Translations under genes and position numbers: made by a program
The notes under the pieces: generated by a model
Told to the model about the DNA's origin: nothing
Databases searched by the model: none
Seen by the model: the letters and a program-made list of their open reading frames with translations, nothing else
Assembly (NCBI GenBank): GCA_944324465.1
Contig: CALUWI010000019.1
Location: forward strand, 1-44,873
Source: an uncultured Mucispirillum sp.
GTDB lineage: Bacteria; Chrysiogenota; Deferribacteres; Deferribacterales; Mucispirillaceae
Length of the DNA: 44,873 bases
Direction of reading: 5' to 3'
Shown: positions 1 through 9,134 of the stretch, piece by piece
How the letters are laid out: every line of letters starts with the position of its first letter
How positions within the stretch are numbered: position 1 is the stretch's first letter

Positions 1-53
1 AAATATTATTTTATTTAAAGAGATTTAACAACCACTTTTTTTATATCATTTTT

Positions 54-76
54 CGCAATCGTTTTTAGAATTTACC
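54..76 (+). repeat. IS30-type element end (right end of an element lying left of the window)
   Basis: The segment ending TTTTTAGAATTTACC recurs almost unchanged, in the same orientation, at 4304-4326, where it follows an IS30-like transposase C-terminus. At both places the sequence to the right is unrelated, so this looks like the outer end of a mobile element whose body lies upstream of base 1. The short in-frame reading to the left ends with the residues NRF and a stop inside the motif, as in the second copy. The IS30 assignment is inference. Confidence 0.5.
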
Positions 77-77
77 T

Positions 78-335
78 GTTAACTTTGCAAATGAGTATTG
101 GGAAATAGCAAGAAAAACACCATTTTATGAAATGATATTATACAGAATGATACATGAGCAAAGCAGTCATATTTCTTTTGCTACAATAGACCATTTTAGC
201 AGAATAATGTATCCTTTTAAATGGCTTAAAAAAGTTCATAAAGTGGGATATATAAGGCAGATTGCAGATAGATTACTGCCACATGGCACAAAAAGAAGAA
301 AAATAGTTAAAAAATTGGTATTTGGGCAAAATTAA
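78..335 (+). pseudogene. C-terminal fragment, glycosyltransferase-like, cut off by the element end
   Basis: The frame is open from just inside the element end at 69 to the stop at 333-335, so the gene lost its 5' part at that junction. The visible tail begins near VNFANEYWEIARKTPFYE. The pattern 'WxxARxTPFYExxLYR' followed by a basic C-terminus resembles the C-terminal region of bacterial family 8-type glycosyltransferases. An internal ATG at 132 would give 67 residues, but it has no good ribosome binding site and is probably not used. The glycosyltransferase call is weak; that this is a truncated 3' end is better supported. Confidence 0.45.
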
Positions 336-373
336 TAATAGGAGTTACCGCTTGGATACAAAAAACATTAAGG

Positions 374-825
374 ATAGTTGGACACCATTTTATATGTAAA
401 GCAGTATCATCAACTAATCCACCAAGAGAATATTATGCATCTACATCTTTTTGGTTTAAAATTGATGGCGAAATTGAAAATTTTAATATTATAGATTTAT
501 CTGTTGACAAAGCTTATCATGAAGATGATATTAATATAGATAATACTGTTGGTGTTAAAACAGGTGGCTATATTGCTCACGAAGTGATAACAGATAATGA
601 TAGAGCAGTATTTGATTATATTACAAAATCTTTACTTGGTGTAGATTACACGAACTAAAAGCAGTAGCAACACAGGTTGTAAATGGTATTAATTATAAAT
701 TTATCTGCATATCTAAATTTGTAGTGTCTTATGCACAGCCTGAACTTACAATGATAGAGGCATATACAAAATTTGCTTACTCTGTTGCATCTGTTATTAA
801 AATTAAAAAATTTCTAAGTTATTAA
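374..825 (+). pseudogene. Cystatin-like domain protein, frameshifted remnant
   Basis: Two frames together encode one recognisable small domain. The first (374-658) contains GGYIAHEVITDNDRAVFDY and ends LLGVDYTN before a stop. The reading then continues one base back as LKAVATQVVNGINYKFI up to 823-825. The order 'GGY/W ... LLGVDYxxLKAVATQVVxGxNYKF' is typical of small secreted cystatin/monellin-fold proteins of gut bacteria, where the Q-V-V-x-G segment is the cystatin signature loop. There is no convincing start codon, ribosome binding site or signal peptide, and a single shift near 655 breaks the frame. I read it as a decayed gene. Confidence 0.6.
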
Positions 826-841
826 TTAAAGGATGTTAGAG

Positions 842-1517
842 ATGAAAGAAATAATGCATTTATTACTAATTTTAGTATTTTTAAACCTGACATCTTGTAG
901 TGACAGTAAAGATGAATCACCGTAGTATCAGCCAAAAACTTATACAGAATATAAGGAAGTAACAAATGTAAATACACCTGTAAAATCCACACTTAATTCA
1001 GATGAATATGCTGGAATGTATGCTGTATTAGTGGCTAAAAATTGAGAATCAACAGTTGAAGATTATATTATTATAAATATTGGTGAGAGTAATAAGACTG
1101 GTGAACTTATTAAAGAAATAAATATTTGCCACAAATATATAAAAGATTATCTTATATACAACATAATACAGAAAAGGATTGGTTTCATGCAAATTCTATA
1201 GAACATGATGTAATTGATAATTCCTTAATTATTTCAGGAAGAGCTCAATGTGTAATAAAAATCACACTGCCAGAAAATAATGGAGCAATACAGGCAGGAA
1301 AAGATGATATTACTTTAAAATGGATACTTACTGTGCATCTTAAAAATAAGGAGCAACAGATAAAACATATTCCACATATACAGAATTTAGTAAAAATAGT
1401 GAGATAATATTACAAATGGAACTTAGACATGATAATATGGTTACATCCTTGTAAGCACCAACATATCGTACATATCACATTAATCCATTTGATTATGTGA
1501 ATGTAGATTATAAATAA
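842..1517 (+). pseudogene. Arylsulfotransferase-like lipoprotein, decayed (two stops plus a frameshift)
   Basis: The reading begins with an ATG after GGATGTTAGAG and a lipoprotein-type signal (hydrophobic run ending LNLTSC). It meets TAG at 923-925 and TGA at 1043-1045, and near 1120 shifts frame into a piece containing KDWFHANSIEHD, DNSLIISGRAQ and KWILTVH. 'WFHANSIxxDxxDNSLIISxRxQxxIKI' is the hallmark segment of arylsulfate sulfotransferases (ASST), periplasmic enzymes that move sulfate between phenols. Full ASST proteins are about 550-620 residues, so large parts are deleted. A further scrap (APTYRTYHINPFDYVNVDYK) runs to 1517. Non-functional as it stands. Confidence 0.6.
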
Positions 1518-1536
1518 ATTTTTAGAGAGGTAAATT

Positions 1537-2784
1537 ATGTTACAGTTTTTTTTATTTGACGAGAAAACATTAAATGGTAAAATTTCATTGGATAAAAATC
1601 TATGGAATGAATATAGACCAAATAATGTATTACAAAATCAACTTCTTGTGGAAGAAGATGATAAGATTACTATTGAAATATCACAAGAAGAAAAAGCAAA
1701 AGTTAAACTTGCTGGTGCAATTAGTTCTTTACAAAACCTTAATAGTGCGAATATCGCAATTATGAAAACAACTTTTCCAACACAAGATTTTGATATAGAA
1801 TGGTATAGGGATACTAAAGAGAAATATAATACTATAAAAGAATATTCTATAGATTGGTGCACATCTATTTCTCCTGCTATTACATCATATATACCATCTT
1901 CTATTATTGGTTTTACTCCTAAATATAATTTTTTTGCCAAAGATATATTATCAAGTATAGATAGTAGTTCGTCACAGGAAGAAAAGAAAAAAAGAATAAC
2001 TACAGATGTTGCATATCTGTTACAAGAAAGTAATAAAATTACAAATAATTTTAATGCATTTTCACATATAGAAGGTGGTACAAGTGTAGGAACAATACCT
2101 AGTTGGTCAAAAAATATTTTAAGTGCTTGTAAAACTTTTAATGATAATAGTTCAGATATTACTGATAATAGATATAAAGAAATAGAACAAAAAATTAAAA
2201 GAGCAAAAGATATTAGTTCAGCTTTAACACAAGAAATTAAGTACTATAATAATCTTATTATTACTGGTGGTGCTTTAATGGGAGGCGGTGCTTTTGTAGC
2301 TGGTTCTATTGGTGTTCCAATGATATTTATCAATCCTATGGCTGCTGGTTTTACAATATTTTTAGGTGTTGGGGCTTTTATAGCAGGCTCAGTAGTATTA
2401 GGTGTATATATTGATAAACTAAAAAAAATAAGTAAAGAAAAGGCAGAAATAGATGCTCAAATTAATAAAGATAATCAGCTACTTACATCATTACAAAGTC
2501 TTGAAACTACATCTACAATATTAATTGATAGTTATAATTTAATGAGTGAAAATACAATAACTTTTTTAACTTCATGGAATACTGTATCAAATAATTTAAA
2601 TACAATTATTGATAAATTAAACGATGGAAAAGTGTTTAATCAACATGATTATCTTGAAGGTGTAAAGATGTCAATTGAATCTTCATTACCATTATGGGAT
2701 AGTGTTTATACTTATTCACTTCAATTACAAAATAGTGTAACTTTAGATCCAAAAATAATTGATAAAGATACTATTATCCAATAA
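1537..2784 (+). CDS. Alpha-helical pore-forming toxin-like protein (HBL/ClyA/XaxA type)
   Basis: A 415-residue, mostly helical protein preceded by AGAGAGG seven bases upstream of the ATG. Residues about 150-235 and 292-400 are long amphipathic, Lys/Asn-rich helices. Between them lies a 53-residue hydrophobic block (about 239-291) rich in Gly, Ala, Ile and Val, bounded by charged residues (EIKYYNN before, YIDKLKKISKEKAEID after). A hydrophobic hairpin flanked by long helices is the architecture of alpha pore-forming toxins (ClyA, Bacillus HBL/Nhe components, XaxA/YaxA, Cry6A). No classical signal peptide is seen. It stands alone between degenerate genes, with its own terminator downstream and no obvious partner subunit. 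The architecture is visible; toxin function is inferred. A non-toxic coiled-coil membrane protein remains possible. Confidence 0.55.
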   Translation: MLQFFLFDEKTLNGKISLDKNLWNEYRPNNVLQNQLLVEEDDKITIEISQEEKAKVKLAGAISSLQNLNSANIAIMKTTFPTQDFDIEWYRDTKEKYNTIKEYSIDWCTSISPAITSYIPSSIIGFTPKYNFFAKDILSSIDSSSSQEEKKKRITTDVAYLLQESNKITNNFNAFSHIEGGTSVGTIPSWSKNILSACKTFNDNSSDITDNRYKEIEQKIKRAKDISSALTQEIKYYNNLIITGGALMGGGAFVAGSIGVPMIFINPMAAGFTIFLGVGAFIAGSVVLGVYIDKLKKISKEKAEIDAQINKDNQLLTSLQSLETTSTILIDSYNLMSENTITFLTSWNTVSNNLNTIIDKLNDGKVFNQHDYLEGVKMSIESSLPLWDSVYTYSLQLQNSVTLDPKIIDKDTIIQ

Positions 2785-2790
2785 TTCTAA

Positions 2791-2829
2791 AAAACATACT
2801 GTACATATTTTTAATGTTCAGTATGTTTT
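2791..2829 (+). terminator. Rho-independent-type terminator after the toxin-like gene
   Basis: An 11-bp perfect inverted repeat, AAAACATACTG (2791-2801) and CAGTATGTTTT (2819-2829), starts seven bases after the stop codon. The stem carries its own T-run on the 3' side, so it can work in either direction. It ends the transcription unit of the toxin-like gene. Confidence 0.7.
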
Positions 2830-2960
2830 AAAATAAATAATTAAGATTTTATACTATACATATTAAAAACTGCTTTAAAATTTACTAAAAAATATGAAAT
2901 GAGTAAAAATTTTAATAAAATAAAAAGGCATATTATCAATCATCTAATATATAACTAGTT

Positions 2961-4234
2961 GGCACTGTAAAAAATTTTGTGTAATCAAAAAAACTATGTT
3001 ATAAAAAAGCATAAGGAGAGTTACATGAAATTTGAAGAACAGTTAAAACAATTTAAAGAAAGTCTAAATTTTCCGAAAAATTTTGGAGTATCAGACTATA
3101 ATGATTTGATGAAAGAAATCAAGAAGATAATAATAGAGAAAGCCTTAAATAGCGAACTAGATTATCATTTGGAAGAAGAAACAGCAAGTAACAGCCGTAA
3201 TGGGTACAGCAGCAAGACCATTCAAACAGAAGCAGGTAAAATAGAGTTAAGCACCCCAAGAGACCGTAATTCCAGCTTTGAACCAGTAATAGTGAAGAAA
3301 GGTCAGCGTAAAGCAAGTATCTTAGATGACCAGATATTAGCTTTATATGCTAGAGGAATGAGTACGCGCGATATAGTATCAACCTTTGAAGAAATATATG
3401 GAGTAGAGGTATCTCCTGCATTAATATCTCGTGTAACAGAAAATGTAATGGAAAGTATTCTGGAGTGGCAAAATAGGCCATTAGAGCCTGTATATCCAAT
3501 AATATTTTTGGACTGTATAGTAATTAAGGTAAATCAGGATAAACGAGTGATAAATAAATCAGTTTATCTTGCATTGGCTATAAATATGGAAGGTAAAAAA
3601 GAGCTTCTTGGAATGTGGATAAGTGAGAATGAAGGCTCAAAATTTTAGCTGCAGGTATTGACAGAAATCCAAACACGAGGAGTACAAGATATTTATATAG
3701 CAAGTGTAGATGGTTTAAAAGGTTTCCCTGAAGCTATTAATACAGTATTTCCAAAAACTAAAATACAGCTTTGTATTGTGCATATGGTAAGAAATTCTCT
3801 TAAATATGTATCATGTAAAGATTATAAAGCCGTAACTGCTGATTTAAAAAATATATATAAATCAGTTACAGCAGAAGAAGCATATATGGAACAGATAAGA
3901 TTTGCTGATAAATGGGATAATAAATATCCTACTATTAGCAGAATGTGGAAAAATAACTGGGAAAATATTTCTACTTTATTTGCTTATCCTGATGAAATAA
4001 GAAGAGTTATTTATATCACTAATGCTATTGAATCTTTAAACAGCGTAATTAGAAAAGCTGTTAATAATAAAAAAATATTTCCTGATGACCAGGCTGCTTT
4101 TAAAGCTGTCTTTTTAGCTATAAAACAGGCTTCTAAAAAATGGACTATGCCTATCAGAAACTGGAAGCCTGCTTTAAATAGATTTGAGATGGAATACGGA
4201 AATTAAACAGTTTACACAAAATTTGATACAGGCT
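2961..4234 (+). mobile_element. IS256-family insertion sequence, copy 1
   Basis: A 1274-bp element bounded by imperfect inverted repeats: the left end reads GGCACTGTAAAAAATTTTGT, and the right end, on the other strand, reads AGCCTGTATCAAATTTTGTG. It contains one transposase reading frame with an internal stop. The same unit recurs at 27751-29024 in the same orientation. The only base difference I found is A at 4187 versus T at 28977. The flanks (AACTAGTT on the left, AGAAAATT on the right) show no 8-9-bp target duplication. The right flank is the interior of an IS30-like transposase gene. Copy 1 therefore sits at a rearranged junction rather than a clean insertion. Confidence 0.9.
3025..4206 (+). 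pseudogene. IS256-family transposase with internal amber codon (copy 1)
   Basis: The start is ATG 3025 after AAGGAGAG; read through, the frame gives 393 residues, normal for IS256 transposases. The DDE catalytic residues are visible: Asp163 in FLDCIVIKV, Asp229 in SVDGLKGFPEAI, and Glu336 in TNAIESLNS. TAG at 3646-3648 (codon 208) lies in the stretch GSKF-stop-LQVLTEIQTRGV, where family members normally have Trp, so one base change (TGG to TAG) cuts the enzyme between the first and second catalytic Asp. TAG ends other genes here (for example nosF), so it is not recoded. A second product could start at TTG 3658 but would lack Asp163. Inactive unless suppressed or complemented. Confidence 0.85.
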
Positions 4235-4326
4235 AGAAAATTATTTAATTATAAATCGGCTAAAGATATTTTTTATGAGAACTTGAATGACTGCTTAAAA
4301 TGTTGCAATCGGTTTTAGAATTTACC
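4235..4326 (+). mobile_element. IS30-family remnant: transposase C-terminus plus right end
   Basis: Directly abutting IS256 copy 1 is an open frame (RKLFNYKSAKDIFYENLN to a TAG at 4316-4318). The 'RKxLNYKSAxDxF' pattern is the conserved C-terminal tail of IS30-family transposases. The stop lies inside a terminal-repeat-like motif at 4304-4326 that matches the one at 54-76. The rest of the element is missing. Only the last 27 codons remain, so the family call rests on a short match. Confidence 0.55.
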
Positions 4327-4384
4327 CTTTTACAACATTATGCATTTTTGACTTTATTTTTAAAAAATTATCTTGTAATATCAT
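4322..4384 (-). pseudogene. 5' stub of a minus-strand gene truncated by the IS30-type element
   Basis: On the minus strand an ATG at 4384, six bases after AAGGAG, begins MILQDNFLKIKSKMHNVVK and runs straight into the IS30-type end, where it stops at 4322-4324. A strong promoter lies just upstream (4426-4454). A good promoter, ribosome binding site and start with only about 19 native codons is what an insertion that removed the rest of a gene would leave. The original gene cannot be identified. Confidence 0.45.
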
Positions 4385-4425
4385 AGTAAGCTCCTTGATT
4401 GTTTTTTTGTTTTTTTGTATATAAC

Positions 4426-4454
4426 ATTATAACAATTTTTAGGAGCTTTTGCAA
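4426..4454 (-). promoter_or_regulatory. Sigma70-type promoter, minus strand, now driving a truncated gene
   Basis: Read on the minus strand: TTGCAA (4454-4449), a 17-bp spacer, then TATAAT (4431-4426). A gapped inverted repeat overlaps it: AAGCTCCT with AGGAGCTT (4388-4395 and 4441-4448), plus GATTGTT with AACAAT. One arm lies in the promoter spacer and the other covers the downstream ribosome binding site, so if the repeat has a role it is more likely a DNA operator than an RNA hairpin. The rest of 4385-4540 holds no gene I can recognise. Confidence 0.5.
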
Positions 4455-4542
4455 TTTAAAAACACTCTTTTTATTTTATATTACAATAACTTATAAATAT
4501 TTCTAAAATAAAAATGGGGTACCACCAGAGTTATTTTCCCAC

Positions 4543-4570
4543 TTGATAAAAATAAAATAATTGCTATAAT
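4543..4570 (+). promoter_or_regulatory. Sigma70-type promoter of clpC
   Basis: TTGATA (4543-4548), a 16-bp spacer and TATAAT (4565-4570) lie 40 bases before the clpC ATG, which is preceded by GGAGAA. I see no CtsR-like or CIRCE repeat. Confidence 0.6.
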
Positions 4571-4610
4571 ATTATCAATAATATTTGATATTTTAATTAT
4601 GGAGAATTAA

Positions 4611-7016
4611 ATGTTTGATAATTTAAGCAACAGAGCTATGCAGGTACTTGCTCATGCAAAGGAAGAAGCAGATAAACTGGCACAGCCTGTTATTGATACA
4701 GAGCATATATTATTAGGGCTTTTTATAGAAAAAACAGGTATTGCAGCCACTATTTTTATGAAACGCAATATTAATATTTCATCTATTGTAATGAAAATAC
4801 GCCGCAGCTCTGATATGAGCGATATTTTTGCATTAAAAGGCAATTTAAATTACAGTCCGCAGGTTACAAAAGTTTTAGAATATGCTGCAGAAGAAGCAAA
4901 AGCATTTGGCAAAGAGATTGTAGATACTGAACATTTACTTTTAGGCTTAGTTCGCGAAACAGAGGGCAAAGCCAGTGCAATACTCAGCAGAATAGGCTTT
5001 GATGTGGAATCTTTAAGGCGTGATATTAAAACATATTATAAAAAAGGCACATCAGAGAAAGAAAACAGTGAAACACCTGTTTTAGATGAGTTTGGCAGAG
5101 ATTTAACAGCACTTGCCAAAGAAGGCAAGCTGGACCCAGTTGTTGGCAGGCAGGATGAAATTATCCGTCTTTTACAAATATTAGGCAGAAGACAGAAAAA
5201 TAATGCTGTGCTTATTGGTGAACCGGGTATTGGTAAAACAGCTATTGTGGAAGGGCTTGCAAGAAGAATGTTAGATGAAGATATTCCAGCATTTTTAAGA
5301 GATAAAAGAATAGTGTCATTAGAAATGGGTGCATTAGTTGCAGGCACAAAATACCGCGGTCAGTTTGAAGAACGCATGAGAAAACTCTTAAAAGAAATAG
5401 AAACTGCAAAAAATATTGTGCTTTTTATTGATGAGATTCATACACTTGTTGGTGCAGGGGCAGCAGAAGGCTCTATTGATGCAGCAAGTATGTTAAAACC
5501 TGCTCTTGCAAGAGGCGGTGTACAGTGCATTGGTGCTACAACTTTAGCAGAATACAGAAAACATTTTGAAAAAGACGGTGCATTAGTCCGCAGGTTTCAA
5601 ACTATTATTGTTCAGCCGCCTACTGATAAGCAGACTGTTGCTATTATTAAAGGCATAAAAAAATACTATGAAGAATACCACAAAGTATTAATTCCTGATG
5701 AAGTGGCAGAAGAAGTTGTATCACTTACTGATAGATATATTACTGATAAATTTCAGCCAGATAAAAGTATAGATGTTATTGATGAAGCATGCTCAAAAAG
5801 GAAAATCAATAAAAATATGCTGCCTAAAAATCTGGAAAGGTTAAAACACAGAATTAATTCTGCCAGTGCAGAAAGAGAAAAATATATTCCGCATAACGAA
5901 TATGATAAAATAGAACAGTTTACCAAAGAAATAAATAAGCTGGATGCTTTATATAAAGCTAAAATAAACAGCTGGAATAAAGATATTAATGAAAACTACC
6001 AAAGCCTTACAAGTGATGATGTGGCAGAAGTTGTATCTATTATGACAGGAATCCCTGCTAAAAAATTACAGTCTGATGATAAAGCAAGGGTTGCAGGCGT
6101 TGCTGATGAAATTAAAAAATATGTAATCGGGCAGGATGAGGCAGTAGACAGCGTTGCAAAATCTATTAAACGCAGCTTTGCAGGTATTGCAAACCCTGAC
6201 AGACCACTGGGCTCTTTCATATTCTTAGGTCCTACTGGTGTTGGTAAAACAGAAGTGGCAAAAAGGCTTGCAGAAATTGTATTCGGCTCACGAGATGCTC
6301 TTATCAGAATAGATATGAGTGAGTATATGGAAAAATTTAATGTGTCAAGGCTTGTTGGTGCACCTCCTGGATATGTTGGCTATGAAGAAGGCGGCAAATT
6401 AACTGAACAGGTAAGAAGACGACCATACTGTGTTGTGCTTTTTGATGAAGTGGAAAAAGCTCACCCAGATGTTATGAATATTTTACTGCAGATATTAGAT
6501 GAAGGCTTTGTTACAGACAGTCTTGGGCATAAAGTAAACTTTAAAAATACTATTATTATACTTACATCTAATATAGGCACAAAAGAAGGCACTGGAGATA
6601 AATCATTAGGCTTTGGCGGCATAAAAAATACAAATGTATTAGACCACAGCCGTTTTAAATCTGCAGCAGAAAAAGAGCTGAAAATGAGATTTGCTCCAGA
6701 ATTTTTAAACAGGCTTGATAATATAATCTACTTTAAACCATTAGGGCTTGAAGAATTAAAAGTTATATTTGATATTCAGCTTGCTGAAATTAATAAACGA
6801 CTTGCTTCAAGCGGCAAAAAAATCAGCATACCTGATGATGTAAAAGAATATCTGTTAACAAATGATTATCCATATATGTATGGAGCAAGACCTGTTAAAA
6901 GAATACTGCAAAACCATATTGAAGATAAACTGGCAGATATTTTAATTAACGATACTTCGCCTAAACGCAAAGTATTTAAAGCGGTTGTGAAAGATAATGA
7001 AGTCCTTATTAAATAA
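4611..7016 (+). CDS. clpC: ATP-dependent Clp protease ATP-binding subunit ClpC
   Basis: A cytoplasmic AAA+ unfoldase that threads substrates into the ClpP peptidase. The 801 residues show the ClpC order. A double Clp N-domain (about 1-145) carries the repeated 'DTEHxLLGL' motif. AAA module D1 has Walker A GEPGIGKT at 203-210, a VLFIDEIH Walker B and the YRGQFEERM pore segment. A shortened middle region follows around 400-465. Module D2 has GPTGVGKT at 540-547, [17 protein letters not shown] and a [11 protein letters not shown] Walker B. The linker keeps the usual 'GIPAKKL'. The length is close to typical ClpC (about 810). It is the first gene of a run with 6997-8322, which overlaps its end by 20 bases. 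ClpA is the nearest alternative, but the double N-domain and linker favour ClpC. Confidence 0.93.
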   Translation: MFDNLSNRAMQVLAHAKEEADKLAQPVIDTEHILLGLFIEKTGIAATIFMKRNINISSIVMKIRRSSDMSDIFALKGNLNYSPQVTKVLEYAAEEAKAFGKEIVDTEHLLLGLVRETEGKASAILSRIGFDVESLRRDIKTYYKKGTSEKENSETPVLDEFGRDLTALAKEGKLDPVVGRQDEIIRLLQILGRRQKNNAVLIGEPGIGKTAIVEGLARRMLDEDIPAFLRDKRIVSLEMGALVAGTKYRGQFEERMRKLLKEIETAKNIVLFIDEIHTLVGAGAAEGSIDAASMLKPALARGGVQCIGATTLAEYRKHFEKDGALVRRFQTIIVQPPTDKQTVAIIKGIKKYYEEYHKVLIPDEVAEEVVSLTDRYITDKFQPDKSIDVIDEACSKRKINKNMLPKNLERLKHRINSASAEREKYIPHNEYDKIEQFTKEINKLDALYKAKINSWNKDINENYQSLTSDDVAEVVSIMTGIPAKKLQSDDKARVAGVADEIKKYVIGQDEAVDSVAKSIKRSFAGIANPDRPLGSFIFLGPTGVGKTEVAKRLAEIVFGSRDALIRIDMSEYMEKFNVSRLVGAPPGYVGYEEGGKLTEQVRRRPYCVVLFDEVEKAHPDVMNILLQILDEGFVTDSLGHKVNFKNTIIILTSNIGTKEGTGDKSLGFGGIKNTNVLDHSRFKSAAEKELKMRFAPEFLNRLDNIIYFKPLGLEELKVIFDIQLAEINKRLASSGKKISIPDDVKEYLLTNDYPYMYGARPVKRILQNHIEDKLADILINDTSPKRKVFKAVVKDNEVLIK

Positions 7017-8322
7017 ACGAATAGCAATATTTGGAGCAGGGGCTGTAGGCTCTTATATTGGCTTAAAACTCATAGAGCATGGATTTACTGATGTGGAGTT
7101 TGTGGCTCGCTCTGGGTATAATGTATTAAAAGAAAAGGGACTTACTGTTAAAAATTATACAGATAAGTCGCCTTATAATGTGAAAGTAAATGCCAGCAAA
7201 GAATTAAGCGGTCTTTATGATGCAGTATTAATATGTGTAAAATCAAAAGATACTGTAACGGCTGCTAAACAGGCTGTAGACCATTTAAAAGATGAGGGTT
7301 TTGTTGTATCTATCCAAAACGGTGTAGAAAACCCTGATATTATTTCTGCATTTATACCTGCAGATAAAATTATTACTAATGTTATATATATGACAGCAGT
7401 TATGCAGGAAAAAGGTGTGTTAGAATATATGGCAGAAGGCAGGCTTATTTTTGGGCATCTAAATGGTCAGAGTTCAAAATATACTGAAACTTATATGCAG
7501 ATATTACAGCAGGCAGAATTAAATGCAAAATATACAGATAATATAAAACATTATCAGTGGCAGAAATTAATGCTGAATATTGTTTTAAACCCACTTACTG
7601 CGCTTTTCCGCAAAACATTTTATAAAATGAGTAAGTATGATGATGCATTAAGCCTGACAAAATCATTATTTAAAGAAGCTCAGCATGCTGCTAAACTCTG
7701 CGGAGTAGATATTGCAGATGAAGAATATGATAAAATAACTGCAAGATGTAAAGAAAATGTTACGTTTAAATCAAGTATGTATCAGGATATTGAAGCAAAC
7801 AGAAACCCTGAAATTGATGCAATATTAGGTGTTGTTGTCCGCACTCATGAAAAACATAATCAGTCTGCACCATACTGCGACTGTCTGCTTAAAATTATGA
7901 ATGTAAAATACGGCGGCTGGTTTCAAATTTCCCCTACACTTGCTGCTGATGTATTAGTTATTAATAATGATAAAGTGTTATTAATAGACAGGAAAAATGA
8001 ACCATTAGGCTGGGCTATACCTGGCGGGCTGGTTGATTTATATGAAACTATGGAAAATGCAGCACTTAGAGAACTGCAGGAAGAAACAGGCATAGAAGCA
8101 GATATTAAAGATTTACACCTGCTTGGCATATATTCTGACCCAAAAAGAGATTCAAGAGGTCATACAGTCAGTGCTGTATATGTATATTTTTCTGATAAGG
8201 AAGCTCATGCTGCAGATGATGCAAGAGATGCAAAATATTTCCATATAGATAATCTGCCTGAAAATATAGCTTTTGACCATAGAAAAATATTGCAGGATGC
8301 AAAAGAAAAATTTATAAAATAA
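6997..8322 (+). CDS. Ketopantoate reductase (PanE/ApbA) fused to a Nudix hydrolase
   Basis: A two-domain protein of 441 residues. Residues 1 to about 305 are a 2-dehydropantoate 2-reductase: the NADPH-binding loop GAGAVGSYIG lies near residue 9, 'VLICVKSKDT' and 'VVSIQNGVEN' follow, and the helical C-domain contains KLMLNIVLNPLTALF. PanE normally ends at about 300 residues. Here residues from about 312 form a Nudix domain with a perfect box at 344-366 (G-x5-E-x7-R-E-L-x-E-E-x-G-I) inside WAIPGGLVD. Nudix enzymes cleave nucleoside diphosphate-linked substrates with a divalent metal. The start ATG lies inside the end of clpC, implying translational coupling. Reductase activity is likely; the Nudix substrate (NADPH, a CoA-related compound, or other) is unknown. 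Confidence 0.88.
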   Translation: MKSLLNKRIAIFGAGAVGSYIGLKLIEHGFTDVEFVARSGYNVLKEKGLTVKNYTDKSPYNVKVNASKELSGLYDAVLICVKSKDTVTAAKQAVDHLKDEGFVVSIQNGVENPDIISAFIPADKIITNVIYMTAVMQEKGVLEYMAEGRLIFGHLNGQSSKYTETYMQILQQAELNAKYTDNIKHYQWQKLMLNIVLNPLTALFRKTFYKMSKYDDALSLTKSLFKEAQHAAKLCGVDIADEEYDKITARCKENVTFKSSMYQDIEANRNPEIDAILGVVVRTHEKHNQSAPYCDCLLKIMNVKYGGWFQISPTLAADVLVINNDKVLLIDRKNEPLGWAIPGGLVDLYETMENAALRELQEETGIEADIKDLHLLGIYSDPKRDSRGHTVSAVYVYFSDKEAHAADDARDAKYFHIDNLPENIAFDHRKILQDAKEKFIK

Positions 8323-8345
8323 TATTATGGCTGTTGGAAAAATAT

Positions 8346-9104
8346 ATGATTTTTAATACTTATGGCTGTATAGAAAATCCACATATAATGCTCATTCATG
8401 GTGCAGGCTATGGCTGGTGGAATTTTATTAACTATATTGATGCTCTTTCTAAATCATATTATGTTATTCTTCCAACACTTGATGGGCACAGCGAAGACAG
8501 CCAAACACCATATATTTCTACAGAACATTGTGCAGAACAAATTATTCAATATATTGAAAAGAAATCCTGCAAAAAACTGCATTTATTATATGGACTTTCT
8601 CTTGGTGGACAAATAATATTAGAAATGATATCTTTAAAACCAGATATAGCAGATAAAGCTATAATAGATGGAAGTATATGTTATCCACAGCCAAAACTAG
8701 CAAAAACTGCAAAATTTTTTATTAAATACTTTTATAATTTTATTTTTAGTGAAACAGCATGTAAAATACAAATGTTTATATTAAAATTTTCAAGTAAAAA
8801 AACTTTTTCTGATATTCAAAAACAAATGTATATAAAATATATACCTGTATTGAAAAAAGAAACTCTTTATAGTATATATAATACATATATGGCTTCATAT
8901 TATTTAAAGCCTGAAATTAAAAATTCAAAAACTGATATAATATATATGTATGGCTCTAAAGAGATGAAATGTGTTAAACTTTCAGCGGAGAAATTAAAAA
9001 ATCTGCTGCCATCATTAAGGATAATAGAATATAAAGGTTTAAATCATGGAGAACTTGCACTTTATTATCCAAATAAATTTTTAGCTATGCTTAATAGTTT
9101 ATAA
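8346..9104 (+). CDS. Alpha/beta-hydrolase fold protein
   Basis: About 252 residues. The fold signature is clear: an oxyanion-loop HGAGYGWWNF near the N-terminus, the nucleophile elbow GLSLGG carrying the catalytic Ser, and a late GLNHGEL that supplies the His. The acid is probably the Asp/Glu after MYGSKE. A TTG at 8334 is in frame, but ATG 8346 is more natural, with TTGGAA serving as a weak ribosome binding site. It follows the reductase-Nudix gene by 23 bases and is probably cotranscribed. The substrate is not predictable; esterase, lipase or C-C hydrolase are all possible. No signal peptide, so cytoplasmic. Confidence 0.75.
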   Translation: MIFNTYGCIENPHIMLIHGAGYGWWNFINYIDALSKSYYVILPTLDGHSEDSQTPYISTEHCAEQIIQYIEKKSCKKLHLLYGLSLGGQIILEMISLKPDIADKAIIDGSICYPQPKLAKTAKFFIKYFYNFIFSETACKIQMFILKFSSKKTFSDIQKQMYIKYIPVLKKETLYSIYNTYMASYYLKPEIKNSKTDIIYMYGSKEMKCVKLSAEKLKNLLPSLRIIEYKGLNHGELALYYPNKFLAMLNSL

Positions 9105-9134
9105 TAATAAAATTAATTATCAAAGAGGTGTTAT

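Noticed and set aside
3646-3648. Recoding of TAG as a sense codon, which would restore the transposase
   Set aside because: TAG is used as the normal end of other intact genes here (for example nosF and the SNF2 helicase), so general recoding is not supported.
54-4336. A CRISPR-like repeat (two copies of GCAATCG-TTTTAGAATTTACC, the second within a GTTG...CAAC frame)
   Set aside because: The copies are over 4 kb apart, no spacer array or cas gene is present, and the second follows an IS30-like transposase end, so a mobile-element terminus explains them better.
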